A DNA stretch of 64,000 nt, taken from NCBI RefSeq assembly GCF_900103415.1, contig NZ_FMXB01000011.1, forward strand, positions 40,299 to 104,298, given 5' to 3'. A program made the translations under genes and the position numbers. The notes beneath the pieces were generated by a model, which was not told the DNA's origin, did no database searches, and saw only the letters and a program-made list of their open reading frames with translations. Of this stretch, positions 44,788 through 55,427 are shown in pieces. Origin of the DNA: Methanobrevibacter millerae (GTDB lineage: Archaea; Methanobacteriota; Methanobacteria; Methanobacteriales; Methanobacteriaceae). The number at the start of each line of letters is the position of its first letter. Position 1 is the first letter of the stretch.

Positions 44788-46416
44788 TTATTGATTAAAA
44801 TATAACGATGATAATGGACAATAAAATTTTGTTGAATAGGTATATCCATGAGCCCAATAACCAAATAGAATTGTATTGGTTGGTTCAGAAACAATCCATT
44901 TATTATTGATACAAATTTGAGCCCAGGCATGACCTTCATTATTTACACCATTACCATTTCCTATTACATAGCGTACTGCCAATCCTGCTGATTTACATAA
45001 TGTAACTAACGAAGCCGTTGTGTCCATACAATTTCCTTTATTTCTTAATAATGATCCTAATCCTCCATAAACATGATTATAATAATGATCATAAGTTATT
45101 CTTTCACATTATGCTTGTATTGAAATAGCTTTTTCTAAATCGTCACTACATGATGAAATTAAAGAATTTTTTAAAGATGTTACATAATTTGATGAATAAT
45201 TACAATAAGAATCTGGTTCTGTTTTATAGTAATCTAAAGTATATTCTGTACCTCCATTAGGATCAGAAGTTGAATAAGTATTCGAATAACTCAAGTTTGG
45301 AATTAATAATAATTTATATGCAGTTGCTGATTTATAATTAGTATCTCCTATAAAATTCATGGTAACGGCATAATATCCATTATTAAAACTAGTTGGTATT
45401 GTATATGTAGCTATTCCATTTGAATTAGTAGTAATTGTTGTAAGATTATTTCCAATTGTTACAATGATACTTTTTCCAGAAAGGCCATTTCCATTACTAT
45501 TTGTTAGTTTAACTTGAAATTGTGATCCTGTAGGGACAATAGAAGTTGTTGATGAAATAATTGGTTGATTTAAATTATTTGAATTTAAAACATATAATGT
45601 CCAAGATACTGGAGAACATGAGGCATATCCTTTATTTTCATCTTCGTACCAAATACTCATTGAATAAGAATCTGCAGGCAAATTTATATTTAGTGATGCA
45701 ATTCCTTTTTCATCACTAGTTCTTAAATAGGTTACTCCATGTATGGTTATGTGGACAGTTCGATTGGAAATTGGAACACCAAATTCATCAATTAGTTTAG
45801 TTTTAAAACCATATCCTGTATTTCCAGTATGTACGGCTAAAGAATATGGAACAACAATAGAACTTTTTTGTGTCACATTTATTGTGCTAGTTCCATAACA
45901 TGGAACATAATTATTATTACCATGGTATAAATATATGGCACTATAAGAACCCGGCAGTAAATTTATGTTTAGTGATGCAATTCCATTTTCATCAAAAGTT
46001 CTTGTATATGATCTTCCATTAATACCAATATCAATTGATTCACCATTAAGATTAATCATATTATTGTTTTCATCAATCATGTAGAAATTTAATTTTGTTC
46101 CTTGGTATACTATATCACTTTGAATACATAATGTTGGATATAAATTCGCTGTTCTGGTACAATTTTCTGTTAAATTTGTATAAATTGGTTTAAGTTCAAT
46201 TATTTGACTATCTGACTGACTTTTATTAATTTTTTGTGCAATCCCATCATCAAGTAGTTTTACGAAATTTTCATTGTTAATATTGCTTTCAATAACAAAA
46301 TTATTTTCATTAATTATGTTTTCATTAATATCAGTATCATTTTCACTTGCATATGTAGCAGATATGCATAATACAAATATTAAAATCATAAAACAAATTA
46401 TTGTTAATCTTTTCAT
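44788..46416 (-). pseudogene. Secreted Ig-like repeat protein with transglutaminase-like domain, broken by in-frame TAA
   Basis: The part 46416-45109 encodes a signal peptide (LTIICFMILIFVLCISATYAS) and three Ig-like repeats (about 100-370, each ending in a 'G.YS/YAV' strand). A TAA at 45109-45111 then stops it after KAISIQA. The same frame continues without shift to 44788, giving CERITYDHYYNHVYGG, KGNCMDTTASLVTLCKSAGLAVRYVIGN and EGHAWAQICINNKW, the Cys and His motifs of transglutaminase-like/pseudomurein-binding peptidases. Without readthrough the catalytic domain is lost or made alone from ATG 45027. A nonsense mutation is the simplest reading. Confidence 0.8.
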
Positions 46417-46431
46417 ATTTTAATCTCCTAT

Positions 46432-48255
46432 TTATATTCTATAAACTGTTTTATTTATTAGATTTGCAGGATAATATGGATATATGTTAAAGTAAACATT
46501 ATTTGATAATGTGTATCCGTTGTATTCTACTGTTAATTTATTCATTTGATTTATACGTTCTGGTTTGAATGTAACATCACCATTATTATCCGAGAAAAAC
46601 ACATAATCCTTATTTGCATAATTAAAATTAACTGGGGTATTATTAGCAGGATTTCCATTACCATCTAATATATGGACTTTATATTCTTCAAATTTCATAT
46701 AATCAACAGTTAAATTTCTTTCATTAAAATCGAATAATGTTGTTAATATTTCAATATTATTTTTTGATTTATACTCTCCACATGTTGTGTATATTTCATA
46801 ACTTCCAGGATATAAATTAATTGATAAAGTTGCAAAACCATTTTTGTCTGTAAATTTTGTATAATTTTTTCCATTAATTGAAAATACTATTTCAGCATTA
46901 GAAACTGGATTATAGTTAAAATCAACTAATCGGGAAATAAATTTTGATTCATTTTTATAATATTTTACTAAATCTTGTGTAAATAAATAAGAAGTTACTT
47001 CAATAATATTACTAATAACACATCCATCATTTGGGTTTTTGGTGGTTATAATGTATTTTCCGGGATTTAAATTAATATTTAATTTTGCAATTCCACTTGA
47101 ATTAGTTGTTCTATTATAAAATACTCCATTAATATTCATGGATACATTAATATTAGAAATAGTATTATTAGTTCCATCAACAATTTTGACTAAATATTGT
47201 GTATTATTTTTATAAACTTTTATTAAGTTATTAGAAATAATTGATGATAAAACAGTAATTGTGTTACTAATGGTGCAGTCATCATTTGGGTTTTTGGTGG
47301 TTATAATGTATTTCCCGGGATTTAAATTAATATTTAATTTTGCAATTCCACTTGAATTAGTTGTTCTATTGTAATAAACACCATTAATATTAAATATTAG
47401 GGTTTTATTTATGAGGATTTCGCCTTTTGAATCAATAGCTTTTACAAGAAACTGGGAGTGATTTTTGTATATTTTAATTAAGTCTTCTGAGTTTAAAGTA
47501 GGTAATATTGTTATATTGGATTTAGTTAAATTACCTGCACGAACAGTAGTTCCTTTAAAGTAGGTTATAATTTCATATTTTCCAGGATTTAAATTTAAAT
47601 TTAAAGAAACTTTTCCATTATTGTCAGTTTTCTTAGCATATGTAACCCCATTGATTTCTAAATATATTGTTTTATTTTCAACAGTGTGACCTAAATCATC
47701 ATATAAAGTAGTTGTAAATTTGGTTCCATCTTTATAAATCATAGTAATATTATTATTTTCAGATATTAATGGTGAATTAAAAGAAAAAATCCTGAAAAAT
47801 AAATTATTTATCGTAAAATTTCCTTTATCTCCAGTATAAAAGATTTCATATTTATATTGTCCTTTTTCTAAATTGTGCAGTGTATATGTTGCTGTTGAAT
47901 TAATTAATTCAATTCCAGTATTATTTAAAAAAGAAAAATAAATTTTCCCATTCATAGAATTAAAAATTGTAATTTCTAGGGTTATATTTCCATCAAATGT
48001 GCAATCATAATATTTTACTGTATAATTATTGGGTGAAGATACATAGTTACTTTGTTTTTCATTAATTATACTCATAGGATATTTTTCTACAGCTCCAATA
48101 CTTATATAATCTATTTCATTCAACATAGTTAAATTATAATTTTCTATTACAGGGTCATCGTTTGATTCATTTACTGTAGAATTGTCTTCCGCTGATACAA
48201 AAGACATTGTTGATATAATAACAAATAGTAATAAAATACATAGTATTTTTTTCAT
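46432..48255 (-). CDS. Adhesin-like secreted protein with Ig-like repeats
   Basis: A 607-residue secreted protein: signal peptide KKILCILLLFVIISTMSFVSAE, then five or more Ig-like repeats of about 85 residues with the pattern 'FTTxLYDxxGxxVxNKTIYLEINGVxYxKxTDxxGxxxLNLNLNPGKYxI'. Two repeats are nearly identical at the DNA level, 255 bases (85 codons) apart, around 47026-47140 and 47281-47395. This is the adhesin-like protein type of Methanobrevibacter, thought to bind partners or host surfaces. The C-terminus has no clear anchor. A TATA-like TATATAAA on the minus strand lies at 48304-48311. Confidence 0.82.
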   Translation of the reverse strand: MKKILCILLLFVIISTMSFVSAEDNSTVNESNDDPVIENYNLTMLNEIDYISIGAVEKYPMSIINEKQSNYVSSPNNYTVKYYDCTFDGNITLEITIFNSMNGKIYFSFLNNTGIELINSTATYTLHNLEKGQYKYEIFYTGDKGNFTINNLFFRIFSFNSPLISENNNITMIYKDGTKFTTTLYDDLGHTVENKTIYLEINGVTYAKKTDNNGKVSLNLNLNPGKYEIITYFKGTTVRAGNLTKSNITILPTLNSEDLIKIYKNHSQFLVKAIDSKGEILINKTLIFNINGVYYNRTTNSSGIAKLNINLNPGKYIITTKNPNDDCTISNTITVLSSIISNNLIKVYKNNTQYLVKIVDGTNNTISNINVSMNINGVFYNRTTNSSGIAKLNINLNPGKYIITTKNPNDGCVISNIIEVTSYLFTQDLVKYYKNESKFISRLVDFNYNPVSNAEIVFSINGKNYTKFTDKNGFATLSINLYPGSYEIYTTCGEYKSKNNIEILTTLFDFNERNLTVDYMKFEEYKVHILDGNGNPANNTPVNFNYANKDYVFFSDNNGDVTFKPERINQMNKLTVEYNGYTLSNNVYFNIYPYYPANLINKTVYRI

Positions 48256-48569
48256 ATTATCACGACTAAAAAATATTACACTTTAATATATGTGAATACG
48301 TATTATATAAATATAATAGGTTCCAGATTTTTACACTTTCATATCATTAAATTAACCTTCTTTTGATTAGTTCATGATAATGTAGCATCTAATTAATATC
48401 TTACATTTATTTTGGCTTTGTAAAAAATTTACTTTTGATGGACAATATGGTATATTGTGAATTTAAAGTCATTTTTTCTTAATTTTCATTCATATTTCTT
48501 TTTTAAATTGCAATAAAATTAAAATAAATATAATACTCATTTATTATTAAGTTTATTAAGAAAAATTAG
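48256..48569. other. AT-rich gap between adhesin gene and porF
   Basis: Contains the adhesin promoter (TATA-like at 48304-48311 on the minus strand) and nothing else I can support; no reading frame with a binding site, no RNA gene. Confidence 0.5.
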
Positions 48570-48797
48570 TTAAATATGGATGGCTCCAATCGGACAGACA
48601 TCAACGCACTGTCTGCATTTATCGCATTTCTCTTCATTTATGGTAATGGCTCCGCCCAATACTTCAATGGCATCGTTGGGACATTCCTTCAGGCATGGTG
48701 CTTCTGATGGTGTACAGTTCATACAAAATAAGGAAGGTGTGTCAACTTCTCTGAGTTGACAGTCACTTTCACAAGTTTTACAATTTAAACAGTTCAT
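48570..48797 (-). CDS. porF: Ferredoxin-type subunit PorF
   Basis: A 75-residue polyferredoxin-like protein: N-terminal Cys set CLNCKTCESDCQL, then cluster motifs CMNCTPSEAPCLKECPN and CDKCRQCVDVCP. It is the last gene of porCDABEF, 9 bases after porE. Its 3' part is duplicated at 43970-44131. Confidence 0.85.
   Translation of the reverse strand: MNCLNCKTCESDCQLREVDTPSLFCMNCTPSEAPCLKECPNDAIEVLGGAITINEEKCDKCRQCVDVCPIGAIHI
48577..48731. repeat. 155-bp direct repeat, right copy
   Basis: Partner of 43977-44131; two mismatches, same orientation, 4600 bases apart. This copy is inside the intact porF. Confidence 0.92.
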
Positions 48798-48806
48798 AGA
48801 ATATTC

Positions 48807-49307
48807 CTATTCCTCAAGAACTAATCTTGCTCTTGCTTGACTAGTTATTACGTGAACAAATCCGCCTTTTTTGCTGTCCGGCTCATAAACTCCTGCAAGT
48901 TTTGCCAGGTATTTTTCCTGGTTTTTAAGCCTGACCTTTTCAGGATCGACACGTGTAATGGCCCTTTTGGTACATGCTTTCATACATGCAGGACCTTCTT
49001 CCCTGTCGGCACATAGGTCACATTTCTCGGCGATGCTTGACTTGTAGGTCATTGCGCCGAACGGACAGACCATGACACACAATCCGCAGCCGATACATTT
49101 TTCAGTGTCGACCTTTTCGTCTGTAATTGCGTCGGTCGGACAGATTTTGATACAAGGGGCACTTTCACAGTGCTGACATACAATACCGTAAAAGGAGGAA
49201 TCATGTTCTATGATTTTAATTCGGGATGCAGAGTGTATGGATGCACACATGTTTTCACAATTGAGACATCCGTCACACATATTGCTGTTTACGGAAATTT
49301 TTTCCAT
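48807..49307 (-). CDS. porE: Polyferredoxin-type subunit PorE
   Basis: A 166-residue iron-sulfur protein with four cluster motifs: CDGCLNCENMC, CQHCESAPCIKICP, CIGCGLCVMVCPF and CDLCADREEGPACMKAC, resembling HycB/DMSO reductase electron-transfer subunits. Found with pyruvate synthase in Methanobacteriales, where it probably delivers electrons. Lies 10 bases after porB. Confidence 0.86.
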   Translation of the reverse strand: MEKISVNSNMCDGCLNCENMCASIHSASRIKIIEHDSSFYGIVCQHCESAPCIKICPTDAITDEKVDTEKCIGCGLCVMVCPFGAMTYKSSIAEKCDLCADREEGPACMKACTKRAITRVDPEKVRLKNQEKYLAKLAGVYEPDSKKGGFVHVITSQARARLVLEE

Positions 49308-49317
49308 GCTTTGCCTC

Positions 49318-50184
49318 CTATAATCCTAATTCACTGCATTGTGCGTCTACGTATTTTTGTATCTTTTCGATTTGCTCTTCAGGTAAATGTCTGAATCTTT
49401 TTTGTACGGATAAGTATTCCTTTACAGGTTTGATTTCTTCAGGGGTGAAAGTAATGTTGAATTCACCGTTTTCGATTTCGTACAATATCCATGATCCGGT
49501 TTCTACAGCCAATCTGCCCATTTCAATTGTTTTTGAAGGGTCGAATCCCCAACCTGTAGTACATGGTTGCTGCAAGTGAATGTATGCAGGTCCTTTGATT
49601 GAGGCTGCCTTTTTGACCTTGTTTACAAAGTCTTCAGGGTATGCGATTGATGCTGTAGCCACGTATGGAATTCCGTGGGCTGCCATAATCATAGGCATGT
49701 CTTTTTTAGGTTTGTCTTCTCCAAAGCTTGCGCTACCTTTTGGTGAAGTGGTTGTACTTGCACCGTATGGGGTTGCTCCGCTTCTTTGAATACCGGTATT
49801 CATGTATGCTTCATTATCGTAACAGATGTAGAGCATGTTGTGTCCTCTTTCCATGGCTCCTGAAAGGGATTGTAAACCGATATCTACGGTTCCTCCGTCA
49901 CCACCGAAAGCAACAACGTTCACGTCATCTTTTCCCTGTATCCTTAATGCAGCTTCAACACCGGATGCAACAGCACCTGAGTTTTCGAAAGCTACGTGAA
50001 TAAATGGAACTTCCCATGCGGATTCAGGGTATGGTGTAGTCATAACTTCAAGACAACCGGTAGCAGAAATAGCTACAGTATTTTCGCCTAAAGCATTGAG
50101 AGCTAATTTTACACCGATTGATGCTCCACAACCAGCACATCCTCTGTGTCCTGGTGCCAATAAATCTTTATCAGGTATATCCAT
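49318..50184 (-). CDS. porB: Pyruvate:ferredoxin oxidoreductase beta subunit
   Basis: A 288-residue thiamine diphosphate-binding subunit. [10 protein letters not shown] near the N-terminus (Cys ligands of the 4Fe-4S cluster) and [37 protein letters not shown] is the ThDP/Mg motif (GDGG...DNEAYMNTG). Makes pyruvate from acetyl-CoA and CO2. Confidence 0.96.
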   Translation of the reverse strand: MDIPDKDLLAPGHRGCAGCGASIGVKLALNALGENTVAISATGCLEVMTTPYPESAWEVPFIHVAFENSGAVASGVEAALRIQGKDDVNVVAFGGDGGTVDIGLQSLSGAMERGHNMLYICYDNEAYMNTGIQRSGATPYGASTTTSPKGSASFGEDKPKKDMPMIMAAHGIPYVATASIAYPEDFVNKVKKAASIKGPAYIHLQQPCTTGWGFDPSKTIEMGRLAVETGSWILYEIENGEFNITFTPEEIKPVKEYLSVQKRFRHLPEEQIEKIQKYVDAQCSELGL

Positions 50185-50186
50185 AT

Positions 50187-51332
50187 CTATTCCTCCTTAA
50201 GTCCGAGCCATGTAACATCTTGTTCTGGCGCTTTTGTTTTTTCATATGCTTCCATTATGAATTCAGGGGTTATGTCCCTTCCGCCTAAACCGGCAACGAA
50301 TCCATACATTTCCTTATCGATTTTAACTTTCATATCTGCATAAAGTGCTCCACCTATTCCGAAAGAGAAGTTTTTATCGATAACAGCTAATTTCTGACAG
50401 TCTTTAACCGCTTCGGTAATAGCTTCAACAGGGAATGGTCTGTAAGCTCTGATTTTAAGCAAACCGACTTTTTCGCCTTTTTCTCTTAACTGATCTACCA
50501 TTACTCTGATGGTACTGCATAGAGATCCCATTGCAACGAATATGATTTCAGCGTCTTCGGTTTTGTATGGTTCGACAAGACCGTATTTTCTTCCGAAGAT
50601 TTCTGCAAACTCATCACATGTCTGTTGGATAACATCAAGTGATTTGGTCATTGCAACTTCCATTGCGTATCTTGCTTCGGTATAATATTGCGGATCTGCA
50701 AAGTTACCGATTGACATTGGTTGCTTTGGATCAAGGAATGCATGTTCCGGAACATATGGAGGTAAAAACGCATCCACGTTTTCCTGATCTGGAATTTCTA
50801 CCGGTTCAACGGTGTGAGTCAGGATGAATCCGTCCAGACATACCATTGACGGAAGCAATACGTCAGGATTTTCTGAAACTTTATAAGCCATTAATGTGGT
50901 ATCCAATGCTTCCTGTGCATTTTCAACATAAATTTGTAACCATCCAGCATCTCTTTGAGCAATGGAGTCTTGCTGGTCATTCCAAATGTTTAATGGAGCA
51001 GAAATTGCCCTGTTTGCATCAGCCAAAACGATAGGTACTCTCATACCTGCTGCTGCATATAGAATTTCGTGCATTAACATTAATCCTTGTGAAGATGTTG
51101 CTGTAAATACTCTTACTCCGGCACCGCTGGCACCGACAGCAGCACTTATTGCACTGTGTTCGGATTCCACTTTAACATATTTTGCATCAATTTTTTCATC
51201 AGCAACATATTGTGCCAAGTATTCTGAGATTGTAGTTTGCGGAGTAATCGGATAAACAGGAATAACTTGTGGTTTTGCTAATCTAACAGCTTCTGCAACT
51301 GCTTTGTTTGAGGTCATTACTTCTTTTACCAT
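50187..51332 (-). CDS. porA: Pyruvate:ferredoxin oxidoreductase alpha subunit
   Basis: A 381-residue subunit with the pyrimidine-binding half of the ThDP site: [68 protein letters not shown]. Two bases separate it from porB. Confidence 0.96.
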   Translation of the reverse strand: MVKEVMTSNKAVAEAVRLAKPQVIPVYPITPQTTISEYLAQYVADEKIDAKYVKVESEHSAISAAVGASGAGVRVFTATSSQGLMLMHEILYAAAGMRVPIVLADANRAISAPLNIWNDQQDSIAQRDAGWLQIYVENAQEALDTTLMAYKVSENPDVLLPSMVCLDGFILTHTVEPVEIPDQENVDAFLPPYVPEHAFLDPKQPMSIGNFADPQYYTEARYAMEVAMTKSLDVIQQTCDEFAEIFGRKYGLVEPYKTEDAEIIFVAMGSLCSTIRVMVDQLREKGEKVGLLKIRAYRPFPVEAITEAVKDCQKLAVIDKNFSFGIGGALYADMKVKIDKEMYGFVAGLGGRDITPEFIMEAYEKTKAPEQDVTWLGLKEE

Positions 51333-51345
51333 TTCATCACTCTCT

Positions 51346-51588
51346 TTATTCTTTTACCATTTCGATTGCGTCTGAAGGACATTCGTTGGAACAGATTCCA
51401 CATCCTTTACAGTAATCGTAATCAATATCATGTTGTTTGTTTATACTAGAATCCGGACAGAAGATAATGCAGTTGTCACAGTCAATGCATTTTTCCTTAT
51501 CCAAAACAGGTTTGAAAGTTCTCCAGCTTCCGGTTTTGTTGTTTCTAGTATTGCCGGGGTTTTTAATTACACATCCTATACTTACCAT
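51346..51588 (-). CDS. porD: Pyruvate:ferredoxin oxidoreductase delta subunit
   Basis: An 80-residue 2[4Fe-4S] ferredoxin subunit with [13 protein letters not shown] and [12 protein letters not shown]. Starts with [23 protein letters not shown], typical of PorD. ATG 51588 follows GGTGA; an upstream start three codons earlier is less likely. Confidence 0.95.
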   Translation of the reverse strand: MVSIGCVIKNPGNTRNNKTGSWRTFKPVLDKEKCIDCDNCIIFCPDSSINKQHDIDYDYCKGCGICSNECPSDAIEMVKE

Positions 51589-51599
51589 AATAATCACCC

Positions 51600-52121
51600 T
51601 CAGTCCATTTCATAAGCTTTTTTGGTAGCTTCTACGTTCAGCTCTCCGACTTTTCCAGGGAAGGTTTCCTTAATCACTTCAAGAAGTGATTCGATACTTA
51701 CTGCCTGGGTTTTCTTAGCGAAATATCCTAAAATAATGGTATTTACAATGTTACGACCTAACATGTCCAGTGCAATACCTGTTGCGTCAATGCTGTGGAC
51801 AGCATGTTCTCCGCTACCTTCGAAACTTTCAGTATTAATAGTAACTTCAGTATTGTCTTTAATTCCTGAAAATACATCTACTACATTCAATAATCCGTCA
51901 TCTAAGACTAATACGTAGTCCGGATTATATACTTGATATCTTAAATCAATTGGCTTGTCATCAATTCTTGTGAAAGCCATAACTGGAGCTCCTCTACGTT
52001 CAACTCCAAAGAATGGAAAAGCCTGGGAATATTTGCCGTCTTTGAATGCTGCTTTAGCCAAAATTTCAGCAGCAGTTACGGCACCTTGCCCGCCTCTACC
52101 ATGAAAACGAATTTCTATCAT
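51600..52121 (-). CDS. porC: Pyruvate:ferredoxin oxidoreductase gamma subunit
   Basis: A 173-residue subunit: [26 protein letters not shown] and the [16 protein letters not shown] motif are characteristic. First gene of porCDABEF. The 267-base region upstream (52122-52388) holds TATA-like sequences for por and for the divergent gene at 52389, with no AGTAATACT-type motif. Confidence 0.96.
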
Positions 52122-52388
52122 TAAATTTCCTCCATATATTTATCATGTATAATCATTATAAATTACAAAATATATAAATCTTATGTTATATTTTAATTTT
52201 GCAATATTTTTGTTTAATTCTCAATCTAATTTGCCTTTATTTCGTGTTAATTTGTTGATATTTATCTTTTTGATGAATAAAGAAATTTTTAAAGTGTTTA
52301 ATCTGTTTTATTGATTTTAATGATATTTTTCTTTTTCAAAGATTTAATATAATATAATAATTATAAATAAATTCAAAGAGGAGTTATC

Positions 52389-53990
52389 ATGAAGGTTCTA
52401 ATCATAACTGGGGATTTGGCATATCCGTTGATAAAAAGTGTTGTTGCAGATTCAAATGAGGATGTTATAGTTCACGTTGCAGACACTCAGGTTGCGGCTT
52501 TTTTAACTCCCAACATGATCATTAAAGAGGTCAAAACTCATTTTGCCGATCAGCTGGATGAAATTGACCTGATTCTGGTTCCGGGCCTAATCAAAAAGGG
52601 CACCAGGGAAATTACAAAGGAACTTGGAATTCCAACTTTCAAGGGCTCAACCGACGGTGCGGATTTGGCAATGGTACTGAATCTGCTTGAAAACATCCAA
52701 CTGTCTGAAGACAAGCCTGCGGATAAACTGATTGAAGAGGAAAAAAGAAAAGAGGCCTTCAAGATAATTGATGACTTTGAAAATGATGCCGAAACTATTG
52801 AAAAGCTCCTTTTAAAGCCCAATAACATAAGAATTGGAAAATTGCCTGTGGGCGAGGACTTCCCAATGAGGGTTTTGGCCGAAATAGCCAACGCTCCGTT
52901 TCTCTCAAAGGAAGCTCTGATTAACAAGTGCCAGTATTTCGTCGATTGTGGGGCCGATATGATAGATATCGGTATGGCTGCCGGTGAGGACTTCTCGGAC
53001 AAGGTGCCGGAATTAATCGAAACATTAAGGCCAATCGTCGGCGACAGGCCCTTAAGCATAGACACCCTTAATTCCAAGGAAATCCTGGTCGCTGCCGAGC
53101 ACGGAATCGATTTCGTTTTAAGCCTGGATTTGGGAAACCAATCCAAAGTAGCACCCACATTAAAGGAAAAGGGCATTCCTGCCGTTTTGCTTCCAACCAA
53201 TTTCACGGAAGGTATCACTCCAAAAACTCCCGAAGAGAGAATTGAGTTCATGCAGCAATTGATTGAGGATACCGACGGATTGAAATACGTTGCAGACCTG
53301 ATTCTCGATCCCGTAAACAGCGCAAGTATTGTGGAGTCAATCATAGCGTGCAGGGAGTTTCACAAGATTAACAAGGCTCCGATGTTTTTCGGCGTGGGAA
53401 ACGTCACAGAATTGATGGATGCCGACTCCGGTGGAGTTAATGTGCTTCTTGCGGGAATAGGCATGGAACTGGGCGTCAGCATATTATTTACTCCTGAAGA
53501 AAGCGGAAAGACAAGGGGAAGCGTTTATGAACTGTCCACCGCATCAAAGATGATGTTTCTTGCAAAGCACAGAAAATCAATACCTAAGGATTTGGGAATC
53601 AACCTTGTAGCATTCAAGGACAAGCACAAAAGAAATGATATCATTGAAAACGAACTTGACGGCATTCCTCAGGCAAAGCTTTCAGAGCCATTGAAATTCG
53701 TCAGGGACAAGGCAGGCAGTTTCAGAATTAACGTCGATTATGGAACTACCGTAAGCGACAGCAAAATCGTTGCTACCCATTTCAAGAAAAATAAGGCTGA
53801 TTTGGTAATTAAAGGCAGCACTGCTAAGGAAATTTATGAAGAAATAATAAAAAAAGAACTTGTTACCCGTATGGAGCATGCAGCTTACCTCGGAAGCGAA
53901 CTTCAAAAGGCCGAAATTGCAATGATTACGGGTAAAGAATATGTGCAGGATTTTGAACTGTTCAAAAATCCTGATCAGTTTAAAAATTAA
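52389..53990 (+). CDS. Dihydropteroate synthase-like protein
   Basis: A 533-residue archaeal protein: a DHPS-type TIM barrel in the middle (about 150-420: [62 protein letters not shown]) preceded by an N-terminal extension and followed by a C-terminal domain. The family (often called dihydropteroate synthase-related, MJ0107 type) is found in methanogens; its role in tetrahydromethanopterin synthesis is not proven. AGGAGT precedes the ATG. Single gene. Confidence 0.82.
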   Translation: MKVLIITGDLAYPLIKSVVADSNEDVIVHVADTQVAAFLTPNMIIKEVKTHFADQLDEIDLILVPGLIKKGTREITKELGIPTFKGSTDGADLAMVLNLLENIQLSEDKPADKLIEEEKRKEAFKIIDDFENDAETIEKLLLKPNNIRIGKLPVGEDFPMRVLAEIANAPFLSKEALINKCQYFVDCGADMIDIGMAAGEDFSDKVPELIETLRPIVGDRPLSIDTLNSKEILVAAEHGIDFVLSLDLGNQSKVAPTLKEKGIPAVLLPTNFTEGITPKTPEERIEFMQQLIEDTDGLKYVADLILDPVNSASIVESIIACREFHKINKAPMFFGVGNVTELMDADSGGVNVLLAGIGMELGVSILFTPEESGKTRGSVYELSTASKMMFLAKHRKSIPKDLGINLVAFKDKHKRNDIIENELDGIPQAKLSEPLKFVRDKAGSFRINVDYGTTVSDSKIVATHFKKNKADLVIKGSTAKEIYEEIIKKELVTRMEHAAYLGSELQKAEIAMITGKEYVQDFELFKNPDQFKN

Positions 53991-54001
53991 ATATTTTGTT
54001 T

Positions 54002-54442
54002 TTAATCATCATCAACGATATTATAATCATGTGATCCTCCGGATGAGCTTCCTCCGCTGGATGAGCCTCCGGATGAGCTTCCTCCGCTGGATGAACCTCC
54101 TGATGAGCTTCCTCCACTGGATGAGCTTCCTCCGCTGGAAGAACTACTGGATGAACTTCCGCCACTATAATAGCTGCTGGATGAACCTCCTGATGAAGAT
54201 GATGAGCTTGAACTTGAGCTTGGGCTTTGCTGTTGTGAAGAACTACTGCTGTCACTGGTTGAATTTCCCGTTAGCCAGGATAATAGGCCAGTGTCATTGG
54301 TGTTATTAGTATTCTTGGTGTCGTTTACGTCAGTAATATTATTGGTTGTGATGTCAGTACTGCTCGTGTAAACGAATGCGCCCATGGTTAAAATAATTAT
54401 TGCAACTATAACTGCCAAAATAACCATATTGTCAAAATTCAT
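54002..54442 (-). CDS. Membrane-anchored Ser/Gly-repeat protein
   Basis: A 146-residue protein with an N-terminal membrane helix (MVILAVIVAIIILTMGAFVY), a Thr/Asn linker, a Ser/Gln-rich run and a C-terminal block of GGSSS repeats ending SHDYNIVDDD. The repeats come from a 15-bp DNA unit (near GATGAGCTTCCTCCG on the plus strand) in a 30-bp higher order at about 54039-54150. Looks like a flexible surface stalk. A signal for covalent anchoring is not seen. GGAGG precedes the ATG. Confidence 0.6.
   Translation of the reverse strand: MNFDNMVILAVIVAIIILTMGAFVYTSSTDITTNNITDVNDTKNTNNTNDTGLLSWLTGNSTSDSSSSSQQQSPSSSSSSSSSSGGSSSSYYSGGSSSSSSSSGGSSSSGGSSSGGSSSGGSSSGGSSSGGSSSGGSHDYNIVDDD
54039..54150. repeat. 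15-bp/30-bp tandem repeats coding GGSSS
   Basis: Units alternate between GATGAGCTTCCTCCG and CTGGATGAGCCTCCG types with single-base variants. Length changes by slippage would add or remove five residues without a frameshift. Confidence 0.75.
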
Positions 54443-54561
54443 TTTTCACCCTCCTTTTTATATTAGTAATATATTTAATTCATTAGCATATATATAGTTT
54501 TTTGATAAACTTTAAATTAAATTTAGGATAAAAGATAATTAAGTAAAAATATTTTTGGTGT

Positions 54562-55425
54562 ATGACTTTGCAAATTGATGAAATAACTATTAAGGATATA
54601 GATAAAGCCCTTTCTAATGAACAATACGTTTCCAATAAGGAAATATCAACAACATTATACTTATCTTTTCTATTGGGCAAACCGATGTTGATTGAAGGTC
54701 CTCCGGGTGTTGGAAAGACTGAATTGGCAAAAGTTGTCGCAAAAACTTTCGACAGGGACTTTTTCAGGATACAGTGCTATGAGGGAATTACTTTCGAACA
54801 GATTGTCGGAGAATGGAATTATCAAAAGCAGCTATTGCATCTGGAAGCTGCTAAAAACCGGGACAATATGGAAGATACTATTTTTGAAGAGGAATACTTC
54901 ATCAGAAGATCACTTTTGAACGCCTTTTTGAATGATAAGGATTCCGTATTGCTCATTGACGAAATCGATAAGGCCGATGAGGAAGTTGAAAGCTTTCTTT
55001 TGCAGGCTTTGGGTGAGCAGGAAATCACAATCAATGATTTGGGAACTTTCCAGCTGCAGAACGATTTGATTGTCATATTGACTTCCAATTCACAGCGCTC
55101 CCTTTTGGATGAAACCAAGGACAGGTGTCTCTTTTTATATATTCCATACCCGAGCATTGAAAGGGAAATACAAATCGTAAAATCCAAGATTCCCGAAGCC
55201 GATGACGAAACGGTTTCCAAAGTCGTTCAGATTGTTCACAATATCAGAAACCTTAACCTGCTTAAAAAGCCTTCAGTCAGGGGAACTGTGGACTGGGTCA
55301 AGTCAGTATCAAACCTGAAAACCAGGAATACAAAAGAAGCGATGAAGGAAAGTATCGGCGTTGCTATTAAAACCGAAAGCGATAAGAAACGCGTTATCAA
55401 AGATGTTCTAGAAAAGGAATACTAA
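54562..55425 (+). CDS. MoxR-family AAA ATPase
   Basis: A 287-residue AAA+ chaperone: Walker [13 protein letters not shown], Walker [15 protein letters not shown], sensor 1 [11 protein letters not shown], and arginine-finger region [12 protein letters not shown]. MoxR proteins act with VWA proteins to assemble or activate metalloenzymes or complexes. The VWA partner begins 2 bases downstream. Confidence 0.9.
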   Translation: MTLQIDEITIKDIDKALSNEQYVSNKEISTTLYLSFLLGKPMLIEGPPGVGKTELAKVVAKTFDRDFFRIQCYEGITFEQIVGEWNYQKQLLHLEAAKNRDNMEDTIFEEEYFIRRSLLNAFLNDKDSVLLIDEIDKADEEVESFLLQALGEQEITINDLGTFQLQNDLIVILTSNSQRSLLDETKDRCLFLYIPYPSIEREIQIVKSKIPEADDETVSKVVQIVHNIRNLNLLKKPSVRGTVDWVKSVSNLKTRNTKEAMKESIGVAIKTESDKKRVIKDVLEKEY

Positions 55426-55427
55426 TT

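Noticed and set aside
45109..45111. Recoding at the stop, for example pyrrolysine
   Set aside because: The codon is TAA, not TAG, and no pyl genes are in view; mutation is simpler.
44132..48576. Insertion sequence or provirus
   Set aside because: No transposase, integrase, terminal inverted repeats or phage genes; only secreted-protein genes between the direct repeats.
53941..54309. Plus-strand frame rich in Trp, Met and Leu, and a second minus-strand frame rich in His, Ala and Glu
   Set aside because: Both are shadows of the 15-bp repeats coding the Ser/Gly protein; they lack ribosome binding sites, while the Ser/Gly frame has GGAGG and a membrane anchor.
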